Part shown: piece by piece, positions 16,026 to 21,947 of the stretch
Numbering within the stretch: position 1 is the first letter of the stretch
How the letters are laid out: each line of letters starts with the position of its first letter
Source: a virus
DNA length: 29,683 nucleotides
IMG/VR virus record: IMGVR_UViG_3300034068_000089
Location: 1-29,683 of that record
Reading direction: 5' to 3' (one strand)
Made by a program: the position numbers and the translations under genes
The notes under the pieces: model-generated
Databases searched by the model: none
The model's input: the letters and a program-made list of their open reading frames with translations, nothing else
What the model was told of the DNA's origin: nothing

Positions 16026-16331
16026 TTAAAATGGTAAATCGTCTTGCTCTTGTTGTGCGAACTTCTGCGATGCAGTTTGAAGTGGTTTATCTTGCTTCTC
16101 AGCAACTTTAACATCTCCATTGGTATAAACTACTTTGCCGTTACCAATGTATCGCTTAGAAGTCTTTAAATCACGTTCTTCTTTTGTTTGTGATTCTGTT
16201 AAGCCTACGTTGTTACCATACGTATCTGTTTGGTCATTGATTGAAATTGTCAAGTTTAAATACTTTCCATTGTATAACTTGCTTTTGTCGATTTTTGTTA
16301 CATCAATTGATGCGTTGATTAGTGTACTCAT
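16026..16331 (-). CDS. SSB-like single-stranded DNA-binding protein (101 aa)
   Basis: Probable phage SSB. The C-terminus ends QEQDDLPF, matching the acidic DDxPF tip by which SSBs recruit replication and repair partners. The N-terminal part (about 1-75) is beta-strand rich (INASIDVTKI, KYLNLTISIND, GKVVYTNGDVKV), compatible with a small OB fold. A Gln-rich flexible linker precedes the tip. It is shorter than bacterial SSB (about 170 aa). It is in the same transcript as ERF and the YqaJ-type exonuclease, which act on single-stranded ends. The OB fold itself is not proven by eye. Confidence 0.7.
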   Translation of the reverse strand: MSTLINASIDVTKIDKSKLYNGKYLNLTISINDQTDTYGNNVGLTESQTKEERDLKTSKRYIGNGKVVYTNGDVKVAEKQDKPLQTASQKFAQQEQDDLPF

Positions 16332-16744
16332 TTTTTGATTTTTATTTGTTCTACATTTACTCCGAACTTTTCGGCAATTTCTTCTAAACTTAACTCTAAG
16401 TTAAATTCTATTTTTGGCTCAATTTCTTTTGCGTATCTCCAAGTTGATGTTTCAGTTACATTATTAACTTCTTTATCATTTTCAGCAACAGACCAAGCTA
16501 AAAATTTATTATTTCTTGTCATAAAAACTTTACGTTTAATCCATCTTATCGAATCATTTGAGACCAGCATCCATCGTTCAGGTGTTTTTAATGGAAAAGC
16601 TATTTCTTCATTTTCACGATAATAAGTACCATCTTTTCTAAATGATAATTTTTCACCACATTTAATTGGAAAATTTGATGGGTCATCTATTTTAGTAACT
16701 TTTACTTTAATCCAATCTCCTACTTTTACGTTTTCTAAACTCAT
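16328..16744 (-). CDS. Hypothetical early protein (138 aa)
   Basis: The beta-rich N-terminus (NVKVGDWIKVKVTKIDD, then GEKLSFRKDGTYYREN) looks like an SH3-like or OB-like barrel with many Lys/Trp residues. The C-terminal helix ends in LSLEEIAEKFGVNVEQIKIKK, which resembles a short DNA-binding helix-turn-helix or LysM-like tail. It is coupled by ATGA to the SSB-like gene and lies 12 bases from the exonuclease gene, so a role in DNA metabolism is plausible. No named family. Confidence 0.6.
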   Translation of the reverse strand: MSLENVKVGDWIKVKVTKIDDPSNFPIKCGEKLSFRKDGTYYRENEEIAFPLKTPERWMLVSNDSIRWIKRKVFMTRNNKFLAWSVAENDKEVNNVTETSTWRYAKEIEPKIEFNLELSLEEIAEKFGVNVEQIKIKK

Positions 16745-16756
16745 TTTACTTTGTTT

Positions 16757-17440
16757 TTATTTGTTTAAAATTAATAATAATTCTTGATAATACTCTCGTG
16801 CTACTTCGATTCTTTGCTTTAATTTTTCAATGTCAGCTTCGTTGTATTCAACTATAAATCTTTTAACTCGTAAATCGTTTGGTATGTGGTCAAAATTGTG
16901 TAAACTTTGCACCGCTTCACGCACCAACAAATCTTCTTCAATTAGATTCAACTTCCAATGCTCTTTACGTACTTCACTTTCTACAATATCAAATGGTGTG
17001 TTTGTTAAGCAATAAACCAATTCAGCTTGTTTGTGTCCAGTTAAATACATATATCCTTGTAATTGCCAATAGTAAGATTTGTTTTTAAGTTCCTTATCAA
17101 ACATTGGAAACGTAGCGCCAGACCAACTGCATTTAATATCAGCTAATAAAGTGTCATTAACCAAATCTGGCGTGCCTACAATGTAATCATTTTTAAACTT
17201 GTCTTCGTTTTTTAGAATCCAATTCCAGTCTAATACTTCACTTGCTAACTCAATTGCTAAGTCTTCATTTTGATTTCCTTTGTCGGTATAGCGTGAACTA
17301 AATTCTTTGTAGATTCCGAGTTCTTTCTCTCTAAACATATCTTCGACAAGCGTCTTTGCAGTGGCAGACAAAACCTCGCTTTTACTACGAGATTCTGTCA
17401 TTAAATTGCCTAACTGCGAACATCTAAATAATAAACTCAT
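16757..17440 (-). CDS. YqaJ/lambda-exonuclease-like PD-(D/E)xK nuclease
   Basis: Probable 5'-3' exonuclease that feeds ssDNA to the ERF annealing protein. PD-(D/E)xK elements: E59 in GNQNEDLA, D92 in GTPDLV, D101-I-K103 in LADIKCSW, and the glutamine motif YYWQLQGYMYLTG (123-135) typical of the lambda-exo/Cas4/YqaJ group. At 227 aa its length is normal. Its start overlaps the end of the ERF gene by four bases, the classical annealase-exonuclease pair. Confidence 0.82.
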   Translation of the reverse strand: MSLLFRCSQLGNLMTESRSKSEVLSATAKTLVEDMFREKELGIYKEFSSRYTDKGNQNEDLAIELASEVLDWNWILKNEDKFKNDYIVGTPDLVNDTLLADIKCSWSGATFPMFDKELKNKSYYWQLQGYMYLTGHKQAELVYCLTNTPFDIVESEVRKEHWKLNLIEEDLLVREAVQSLHNFDHIPNDLRVKRFIVEYNEADIEKLKQRIEVAREYYQELLLILNK

Positions 17441-17973
17441 AGCGTTGCAAATGTTACTTTTTGTGATTCAGTTAATTCAAATTGAAGTAAATCTTCTTTC
17501 TTAGCAAGTCCTTTGCCTATTGCGTCAATTGCTTTGTTGAAACGTTCATCTGTGATTGTTTTAACTTTCTTTACTTGTTGACTATTATCTTTTGAGTCTG
17601 GGTCGCTTTCTGTTTCGTCAATTAAAAATAAACCATTTAAAGCGTATTTGCGTGCGTAACTTGAAGCAGTACCAGTACATTGTTCTGATGACATTCCTTT
17701 ATGGTCTCCCATTTCTGCAAATCCATTAATAGTGATTCTATCTACTTTGCCATCTTCATTGTAAGATAAAAGTTCAGCACTTGCTTTTAAAAATAGTTTA
17801 CTACCAATCTCTACAATATCATCTGAAATTGTTAATACTGAATTATGCTTCAATAATACTGGTTTTAAAGATTCGAGTATTTGTTCTGCACTTCTGTACT
17901 TGTACTTTCCAAATGCGTTGAAAGAACCTTTTGGACATTTTAATTCTGCTTGAATGTTAATTAAATTTTTCAT
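17437..17973 (-). CDS. erf: ERF-family ssDNA annealing protein
   Basis: Single-strand annealing recombinase. The N-terminal core (about 5-125) carries the ERF pattern: INIQAELKCPKGSFNAFGKYKYRSAEQIL, then VLLKHN, then a GFAEMGDHKGMSSEQ segment and TGTASSYARKYALNGLFLID. An acidic, flexible linker (DETESDPDSKDNSQQ) and a C-terminal basic helix follow. At 178 aa it is close to other small ERF proteins. It is next to the YqaJ-type nuclease and in the same transcript as SSB. Confidence 0.9.
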   Translation of the reverse strand: MKNLINIQAELKCPKGSFNAFGKYKYRSAEQILESLKPVLLKHNSVLTISDDIVEIGSKLFLKASAELLSYNEDGKVDRITINGFAEMGDHKGMSSEQCTGTASSYARKYALNGLFLIDETESDPDSKDNSQQVKKVKTITDERFNKAIDAIGKGLAKKEDLLQFELTESQKVTFATL

Positions 17974-18032
17974 TTTCTTAGTTTTAAATTGTTAAAGTTA
18001 ATATGCGTTGACAAGTCGCACCCCTTGTTGTT

Positions 18033-18251
18033 TTAATAAGGTCTCTTATTCATTCCATAAGCTGACATTTCTATAAATCCTAATTTATTGCATTTTGTAC
18101 CAGTATTTAAATTTGAAACTCTAATTTTTTCTTCTTCTATGTTTTTAGGATTGTTTTTTACTTCTTCAAATAACTGCTTGAATAATTCAGGGTTATAGAT
18201 TAAATTTCTTTCGTTAATTAATTCGTTTGTTTTTTGTAAAAAAGTTTTCAT
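18033..18251 (-). CDS. Small early protein, first gene of the recombination operon (72 aa)
   Basis: First gene behind the 18.29-kb promoter, with ATG at 18251. The Lys/Glu/Asn-rich helix (LINERNLIYNPELFKQLFEEVKNNP) is followed by a conserved-looking end (NTGTKCNKLGFIEMSAYGMNKRPY). No known domain. First place in an operon often belongs to small regulators or anti-host proteins. The 59-bp gap after it has only a short imperfect dyad and leads into ERF. Confidence 0.6.
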   Translation of the reverse strand: MKTFLQKTNELINERNLIYNPELFKQLFEEVKNNPKNIEEEKIRVSNLNTGTKCNKLGFIEMSAYGMNKRPY

Positions 18252-18329
18252 AATTTCTGTTTTTAAATTGTTTTGACAAATTTAATACTATTGTTTATAT
18301 ATGCAATACTTTTTAACAATTATTTTTAA
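18252..18329 (-). repeat. Promoter-leader cassette, copy 2
   Basis: Shares 28 identical bases (18302-18329) with 20078-20105, spanning the -33 TTG and the region upstream of it. The leader also matches, with CAAAACAATT and AAAAACAGAAA before the ATG. Copy 1 is 20024-20105. The shared upstream box is a candidate operator or UP-like element. Confidence 0.7.
18277..18306 (-). promoter_or_regulatory. Early promoter P2 (recombination operon)
   Basis: TTG (18306-18304), 19-base spacer, TAAATTTG (18284-18277) on the minus strand: exact Bacteroidota promoter form. It is the second copy of a promoter-leader cassette also found at 20053-20082. Confidence 0.85.
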
Positions 18330-18712
18330 TTTATTTTCAATTTAGCAATCAATTTATTTTTTACCTCCCAAAATTGGTGGATGTTATTGGCATCTAAAAT
18401 ATCAAGTTCAATATCTGTTAACTGCAATTTTGATTCTGGTTCAATATCACAAATGGCTAAATTCAACTCTTGCTCAATTCGTGTGTTTAGTTCTTTAAAG
18501 TCATCGTATTTAATATTCAAAGTGTAACATCTTAAACCGTGCAAGATTGTTGCGTGGTTTTTATTAAATAGTTTGCCAATTTGTGCTAAAGTCCATTTGT
18601 CATTTCTAAGTTGCGTGTACATTATCGAACGGATGTACACTAAAACTCTTGCTCTGTTTGGTGTTGCTAATTGGTATCTTTCAATTACCTCGTTTACGTT
18701 TTCTATTTTCAT
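18326..18712 (-). CDS. DnaA domain-IV-like DNA-binding protein (128 aa)
   Basis: Resembles the DnaA-box-binding domain alone, without the AAA+ part. The segment WTLAQIGKLFNKNHATILHGLRCY (40-63) matches the DnaA domain IV form with its signature D-H-(T/S)-T-V-L, here N-H-A-T-I-L with H53 and R61. I prefer ATG 18712 (MKIENV) one base after the preceding stop; ATG 18733 would overlap it. It could bind DnaA boxes to influence host or phage replication. The C-terminal half is acidic and helical. Its gene end is part of the promoter cassette of the next operon. Confidence 0.7.
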   Translation of the reverse strand: MKIENVNEVIERYQLATPNRARVLVYIRSIMYTQLRNDKWTLAQIGKLFNKNHATILHGLRCYTLNIKYDDFKELNTRIEQELNLAICDIEPESKLQLTDIELDILDANNIHQFWEVKNKLIAKLKIN

Positions 18713-18713
18713 T

Positions 18714-18908
18714 TTATTGATTATATGTTTCATTGTAATATTGTTCTGCCGTCATCATTGATATATGGCTTGTTTGATAAGCATCAATAATCTGTTGCTT
18801 TTCCATTTCTTTGGCTTTTTCAAATTCGTTAAATAATAATCTCATTCTATCAATACCAAATGATATAGTTAAATTCTCTTGTAATTGTTCTACTGCTGTT
18901 TGTTTCAT
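18714..18908 (-). CDS. Small helical protein, paralogue of the 67-aa protein at 11.1 kb (64 aa)
   Basis: The sequence starts MKQTAVEQLQENLTISFGID. The middle AKEMEKQQIIDAYQ and the end AEQYYNETYNQ match the pattern of the 10981-11184 product. Proteins with an EKxQIIxAY centre are frequent in flavobacterial phages as far as I recall. It is coupled by ATGA to the MazG-like gene and one base from the DnaA-like gene. Function unknown. Confidence 0.65.
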   Translation of the reverse strand: MKQTAVEQLQENLTISFGIDRMRLLFNEFEKAKEMEKQQIIDAYQTSHISMMTAEQYYNETYNQ

Positions 18909-19216
18909 ATTCCGTATTTTATTTCTTGTTCAACTTCTTTTAATAATTCTGCTGTTTTGTCAAATCCTATAATTTGAGAAACTTTGCCTTTAAATAATTG
19001 ATTTTTATATGTTGTTATCTTTTCCATATTTTCAATATCTATTCTCAATCTTTCCAAGTACAAACAGAAATCCATTGCTTCTTGTTGTGCTTCGTTTATC
19101 CAATCTAACGTGCTTAAATCGGTTCTTTCAAGTGTTACTCCGTACTTCTTTAAACCATCGTCTGCACGTTTTTCAAACTTCTTAATAACGTTTAGTACTA
19201 TTCTATCTATTTCCAT
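18905..19216 (-). CDS. MazG/NTP-pyrophosphohydrolase-like small protein (103 aa)
   Basis: The segment RADDGLKKYGVTLERTDLSTLDWINEAQQEAMDFCLYLERL (about 17-57) follows a phage family pattern related to all-alpha NTP pyrophosphatases, with an E-x3-E-x2-D metal motif (EAQQEAMD). These enzymes hydrolyse dNTPs or (p)ppGpp-like nucleotides. The second half is a Lys/Glu helix without further motif. At 103 aa it is in the size range of MazG-like units. The family call is moderately certain; activity is not shown. Confidence 0.55.
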   Translation of the reverse strand: MEIDRIVLNVIKKFEKRADDGLKKYGVTLERTDLSTLDWINEAQQEAMDFCLYLERLRIDIENMEKITTYKNQLFKGKVSQIIGFDKTAELLKEVEQEIKYGI

Positions 19217-19268
19217 AACTTTAAATATATTTTACAATTTCTTGTGTTTATGTAAATTGTATTTGTTT

Positions 19269-19436
19269 TTAAATTTCGTCTTCATCCCATTCTTCTATTT
19301 CTCCACTTCCTTCGCATTCAGGACACTCAATCACTTCTGTACATCCACCGCAACAATTCCAAGCTGGTTGAAAGCAATCTTTGTCTACTTCTATTCTGCC
19401 TTTGCCTTCGCATTGTTTACATTCTACTTCAATCAT
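19269..19436 (-). CDS. DnaJ-type zinc-finger peptide (55 aa)
   Basis: ATG 19436 to TAA 19271-19269. CKQCEGKG and CPECEGSG (two CxxCxGxG motifs) and a central CCGGC give a DnaJ cysteine-rich pattern, and the protein ends acidic (WDEDEI). It is a free zinc-binding module, as found in small phage proteins thought to interact with host chaperones or RNA polymerase. It starts in an ATGA overlap with the preceding gene. The 52-bp gap after it is AT-rich without clear signals. Confidence 0.75.
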   Translation of the reverse strand: MIEVECKQCEGKGRIEVDKDCFQPAWNCCGGCTEVIECPECEGSGEIEEWDEDEI

Positions 19437-19648
19437 ACTGCTAATATTTCGGTTAATACTTTGATATACGCTTGTTCAATTCTTTCAAGTCCACGTTTGC
19501 AAGTGTCGATTCCATTTAAGTGCTTTGCTTTTAATTTAGGAAATTCTGAGTAATATTCTGTATTACTTTTAAGATAGTCAATTCTTGCTTTCATATCTTG
19601 ATGCATTCGCATTAAGTCGGTAGCTTTTCCGTGTAAATCGTAGTTCAT
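19433..19648 (-). CDS. Small helical protein (71 aa), unknown
   Basis: Helical protein (KATDLMRMHQDMKARIDYLKS) with basic residues and a hydrophobic end (YIKVLTEILAV). ATGA overlaps at both ends tie it to the 60-residue protein upstream and the zinc-finger peptide downstream. No known family; early-operon position. Confidence 0.65.
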   Translation of the reverse strand: MNYDLHGKATDLMRMHQDMKARIDYLKSNTEYYSEFPKLKAKHLNGIDTCKRGLERIEQAYIKVLTEILAV

Positions 19649-19827
19649 CGTTTCTCGTTTAAATTGTTTAACTTAATTTCTCTAATTCTGTTTAATCTTT
19701 GCACATCAAACGTAGTAAAAAATTGCTTTCTGATAGCATCGTTAATGTGGTTGCCTTTTGGTACGTACTCATTCTCGATTGTAGTAGGTACATAGTTAGG
19801 ATTAAAAGTGTTGTGTAATGTTTTCAT
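19645..19827 (-). CDS. Small protein (60 aa), unknown
   Basis: I choose ATG 19827 (MKTLHNTFNPNYVPTT), which has the usual AAAAACT spacing; a TTG eight codons further upstream is unlikely. The N-terminal part is extended and Pro/Asn-rich (NPNYVPTTIENEYVPKGNH), and the C-terminal part is a basic helix (VQRLNRIREIKLNNLNEKR). The form suggests a small protein that folds on a partner. Coupled to the next gene by ATGA. Confidence 0.6.
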   Translation of the reverse strand: MKTLHNTFNPNYVPTTIENEYVPKGNHINDAIRKQFFTTFDVQRLNRIREIKLNNLNEKR

Positions 19828-19858
19828 AGTTTTTATGTTTTTGTGGACCAATTAAATT

Positions 19859-19887
19859 AGGGGTTATTTTTCAAACCCCTTTTTTTT
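19859..19887 (+). terminator. Hairpin with T run on the plus strand, after the 45-aa gene
   Basis: AGGGGTT and AACCCCT form a perfect 7-bp stem with an 8-base loop, followed by eight T on the plus strand. On the minus strand the hairpin follows the 45-codon gene but is trailed only by TAATTTAATT, so termination should be better for rightward (antisense) RNA. Confidence 0.55.
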
Positions 19888-20023
19888 ATTTGTTTAATGA
19901 TTTTGCAAAATTTAATACTTCGTTTAATTCCCAACCGTCTTTTTTTAATTCTTCGATTTCATTATCAAAATTAAACATTTCGTTAAATTCTTTGCTTTCT
20001 AAAATGTCGTTTAAATTTTCCAT
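19886..20023 (-). CDS. Small acidic protein, first gene of the early region (45 aa)
   Basis: ATG 20023 to TAA 19888-19886. It starts MENLNDILESKEFNEMFNFD, is Asp/Glu-rich in the middle (NEIEELKKDGWELNEV) and ends LNK. It is the first gene behind the 20.06-kb promoter, 30 bases from its -7 box, and its stop touches a terminator hairpin. A small acidic first-gene product could be an inhibitor or DNA mimic, which is only inference. Confidence 0.65.
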   Translation of the reverse strand: MENLNDILESKEFNEMFNFDNEIEELKKDGWELNEVLNFAKSLNK

Positions 20024-20105
20024 TTTTTCTGTTTTTTAATTGTTTTGTGATACAAATATAAGCACTTTGTTTATAACTGCAATACTTTTTAACAATTATT
20101 TTTAA
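20024..20105 (-). repeat. Promoter-leader cassette, copy 1
   Basis: Bases 20078-20105 are identical to 18302-18329. Spacer and leader are similar too (TTTATA and TGCAA in the spacer side, AAAACAATT and AAAAACAGAAA in the leader). The two copies would be expected to respond to the same regulator. Confidence 0.7.
20053..20082 (-). promoter_or_regulatory. Early promoter P1
   Basis: TTG (20082-20080), 19-base spacer, TATATTTG (20060-20053) on the minus strand: exact Bacteroidota promoter form. First promoter of the early region. Copy 1 of the promoter-leader cassette. Confidence 0.87.
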
Positions 20106-20147
20106 ATTATTTTTAGTTTCTCAATGTTTATGCGGGTTTCAGGACAT

Positions 20148-20174
20148 AAAAAAAGTGGAGATTTCTCCCCACTT
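20148..20174 (-). terminator. Intrinsic terminator at the end of the capsid-lysis-exonuclease block
   Basis: On the minus strand AAGTGGGGA, GAAA tetraloop, TCTCCACTT, then T5. Nine pairs with one G-U that is a pair only in the leftward RNA, so it terminates leftward transcription 65 bases after the exonuclease stop. Confidence 0.85.
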
Positions 20175-20238
20175 CTAACAATTAAACTAAAAAACTATGA
20201 AAATCAGCAAACAGAAAAGCAGATTTCGTGCAAATATA
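20148..20238 (-). ncRNA. Candidate small RNA between a -7 box and the terminator
   Basis: TATATTTG (20238-20231, minus strand) directly follows the exonuclease stop and is followed by an imperfect hairpin (GAAATC with GATTTTC) and the GNRA-loop terminator. An RNA of about 75-80 bases would result. No -33 TTG is present at the standard distance, so this may simply be the untranslated end of the upstream message. Confidence 0.3.
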
Positions 20239-20239
20239 A

Positions 20240-21016
20240 CTATTTTAAATTGTTACGCATCTTAAATTGAATAAAATCCATATAAGTTTTGTTGTTTATA
20301 GTGAACTTTTTATTACATATTTTGCGGTCTGAACATTGCATTCTGTGAGTTATCGTTCCGGCTGGTGTTGTATACATACTTTTGTAGTGTGGTAACTTTC
20401 CACAATTCGGACACTCGAACTTTTCGCCACCTCTTAAAACTGCGTAATTAACTTTGTGTTTTGTATATGGTGCTAATCTTTCGTAAACTTTCTCAAGTAC
20501 TTTGACATCCATATCGCAGTACTCAACCATTCGTTTAAGTGCTTCGGCATCTTTGTTGAAAATGATTGCTTTCCACATATCCATACCTTCGTGTTTCAAC
20601 TTTGCACCAACTCCAAGAAACTTAGCAATATAATCTAACTTATTTGAGTTAAAATTAAACTGACTTTTAGCGTGTTTAAGCGTGTCAATAGTTTGGTATT
20701 GTGGAAACATATCAATTTGATGGAATAAGCAACGTGTGCGAAGCCATTTGATATCGAATCTATCCCCATTGTGTGCAATTATCTCATCCGCTTTGTTTAG
20801 TTCTTTAATAAACGATTTTAAAAGTGACTTGTCGCATTGGTTTTTGTCCCACGTTAAATGATGTACTTCGTCTTTACCTTCCCACTTCCAACTTACGCAA
20901 ATTATAGCACGTTCTTTAATGATGTCGTCTGGTTGAATGTTTAAGTTGTAACCACTTCGCCAAAATATACCAATATTAAACGATGTTTCGATGTCAAAAA
21001 ACAATCTCTTTCTCAT
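20240..21016 (-). CDS. DEDDy 3'-5' exonuclease with C-terminal zinc ribbon (258 aa)
   Basis: RNase-H-like exonuclease, similar in pattern to YprB and to the exonuclease part of family-B polymerases. D8 and E10 lie in FFDIET, D88 in AHNGDRFD, and Y166-x3-D170 in EYCDMDV give the DEDDy set. The C-terminal extension has C202/C205 and C228/C234, a zinc ribbon, unusual for a stand-alone exonuclease. It has no polymerase domain. It lies after the lysis genes, behind the endolysin terminator and before the terminator at 20.15 kb, away from the replication genes. It may degrade host DNA or proofread or repair for the host polymerase. Confidence 0.82.
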   Translation of the reverse strand: MRKRLFFDIETSFNIGIFWRSGYNLNIQPDDIIKERAIICVSWKWEGKDEVHHLTWDKNQCDKSLLKSFIKELNKADEIIAHNGDRFDIKWLRTRCLFHQIDMFPQYQTIDTLKHAKSQFNFNSNKLDYIAKFLGVGAKLKHEGMDMWKAIIFNKDAEALKRMVEYCDMDVKVLEKVYERLAPYTKHKVNYAVLRGGEKFECPNCGKLPHYKSMYTTPAGTITHRMQCSDRKICNKKFTINNKTYMDFIQFKMRNNLK

Positions 21017-21034
21017 AAATTAAATTTAAGTAAA

Positions 21035-21061
21035 TAAAAAAACCACTTTTTATAGTGGCTT
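21035..21061 (-). terminator. Terminator overlapping the endolysin stop codon
   Basis: On the minus strand AAGCCACT, a 6-base loop (ATAAAA) and AGTGGTTT form the stem, followed by a T run at 21042-21036. The left arm includes the last two codons and the stop codon of the endolysin gene. Confidence 0.75.
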
Positions 21062-21499
21062 GTAAGGAATATATTGTGTTTTACCACCGATTTTAATTGC
21101 TTTTAACGCTTGTTTTCTGTTGTTACCTTTTCTGTAAGATATGTGAAACCAGTTAGCGTGTTCATCGTTTCCAAATTCGTAGATAGCTTGGTCAAATTCT
21201 ACGTTCTTAATTATCCAGTCAAACAATTTTCTGTCTGTTAATTTAAGGTCGAATGCTTCTGCTTTTTCGTGTTGACTTCCAGACGCACCGCCTATAAGTT
21301 TATTCAATTGATTGCATCTAAAACCGCTTGTAATTTCAATAGCTTTGCCTACATACTTTCTAATCGGTTCAAATACATTCTCGCATAGTTCAATAGCTTT
21401 TTGTACTTGCGTTGCATTCATTGTATTGTGAATACCTTTTTTAATTGCAGTTGGCGAATAGCAAAACTCGTCAATCGTTACGTGCTTACTTAATTTCAT
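21050..21499 (-). CDS. Endolysin, M15-type peptidase (149 aa)
   Basis: Cuts peptide bridges of peptidoglycan for lysis. M15 zinc ligands: H77 and D84 in SQHEKAEAFD (the usual SxHxxGxAxD, with Ala for Gly) and H119 in NWFHISY. ITSGFRCNQLN (56-66) is the conserved SGxR segment. No signal peptide is seen, so it needs the holin two genes upstream. The length (149 aa) is typical of M15 endolysins with only the catalytic domain. It is one base from the spanin gene. Confidence 0.9.
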   Translation of the reverse strand: MKLSKHVTIDEFCYSPTAIKKGIHNTMNATQVQKAIELCENVFEPIRKYVGKAIEITSGFRCNQLNKLIGGASGSQHEKAEAFDLKLTDRKLFDWIIKNVEFDQAIYEFGNDEHANWFHISYRKGNNRKQALKAIKIGGKTQYIPYKPL

Positions 21500-21500
21500 A

Positions 21501-21947
21501 TTAAAATTTTGGCTTAAATATAAAACTAATTATCGTAATACACACCAAACCAATAACAATTAATAAAAGTGTGTACGGGAACGGCTTTGTTTTAGTCTTA
21601 TATACATTTCTAACTTTAATCTTTTCAAGTCTTAACGTATCTCGTTTAAGTTTATATTCTATTCTTGTTTCAAAGCGTGTTTTAGGTACATATAAACGCT
21701 TGTACTGAATGATTGTGTCTTTTGTGGTAAAATACTTTTCAAAGTAAAAAGTATCCTTTAAAACTACTTTAAATGAATCTATTGATGTGATGCGGATAGT
21801 GTCGCTTTCTTGCTCTAACTTTGCACCTTTTTTGTATGCTCTGTTAATATGCCATTTAGCAGAACACGAAGTAAAATAAAACACAAGGTAAATTGATATT
21901 AACCACACAAAAAGCATAGTTATTAAATGCTTAAAGTCTACTTTCAT
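21501..21947 (-). CDS. Candidate one-gene spanin (u-spanin) lipoprotein (148 aa)
   Basis: Would fuse inner and outer membranes at the last step of lysis. The N-terminal hydrophobic segment (residues 8-25) ends in the lipobox-like FTSC with C28. The periplasmic part (29-120) is charged and beta-rich. The C-terminal membrane span is about 124-144 (YTLLLIVIGLVCITIISFIF) followed by KPKF. A lipid anchor at one end and a membrane span at the other is the u-spanin layout (as in T1 gp11). It sits between holin and endolysin with overlaps. Lipobox position -3 is F, which is less common. Confidence 0.7.
   Translation of the reverse strand: MKVDFKHLITMLFVWLISIYLVFYFTSCSAKWHINRAYKKGAKLEQESDTIRITSIDSFKVVLKDTFYFEKYFTTKDTIIQYKRLYVPKTRFETRIEYKLKRDTLRLEKIKVRNVYKTKTKPFPYTLLLIVIGLVCITIISFIFKPKF

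Noticed and set aside
17974-18032. Hairpin ACAAG/CTTGT before ERF as a terminator
   Set aside because: Only five pairs and no T run; not enough for a terminator or a named element.
18905-19216. MazZ of a Z-genome (2-aminoadenine) system
   Set aside because: Only a MazG-like motif is seen; there is no PurZ homologue or DNA polymerase in the window, so base modification is not supported.
20196-20264. Rightward 22-codon frame starting MKISKQKSRFRANI
   Set aside because: Very short, runs antisense into the exonuclease gene end, has no promoter, and the same bases are better explained as a leftward 3' end with terminator.
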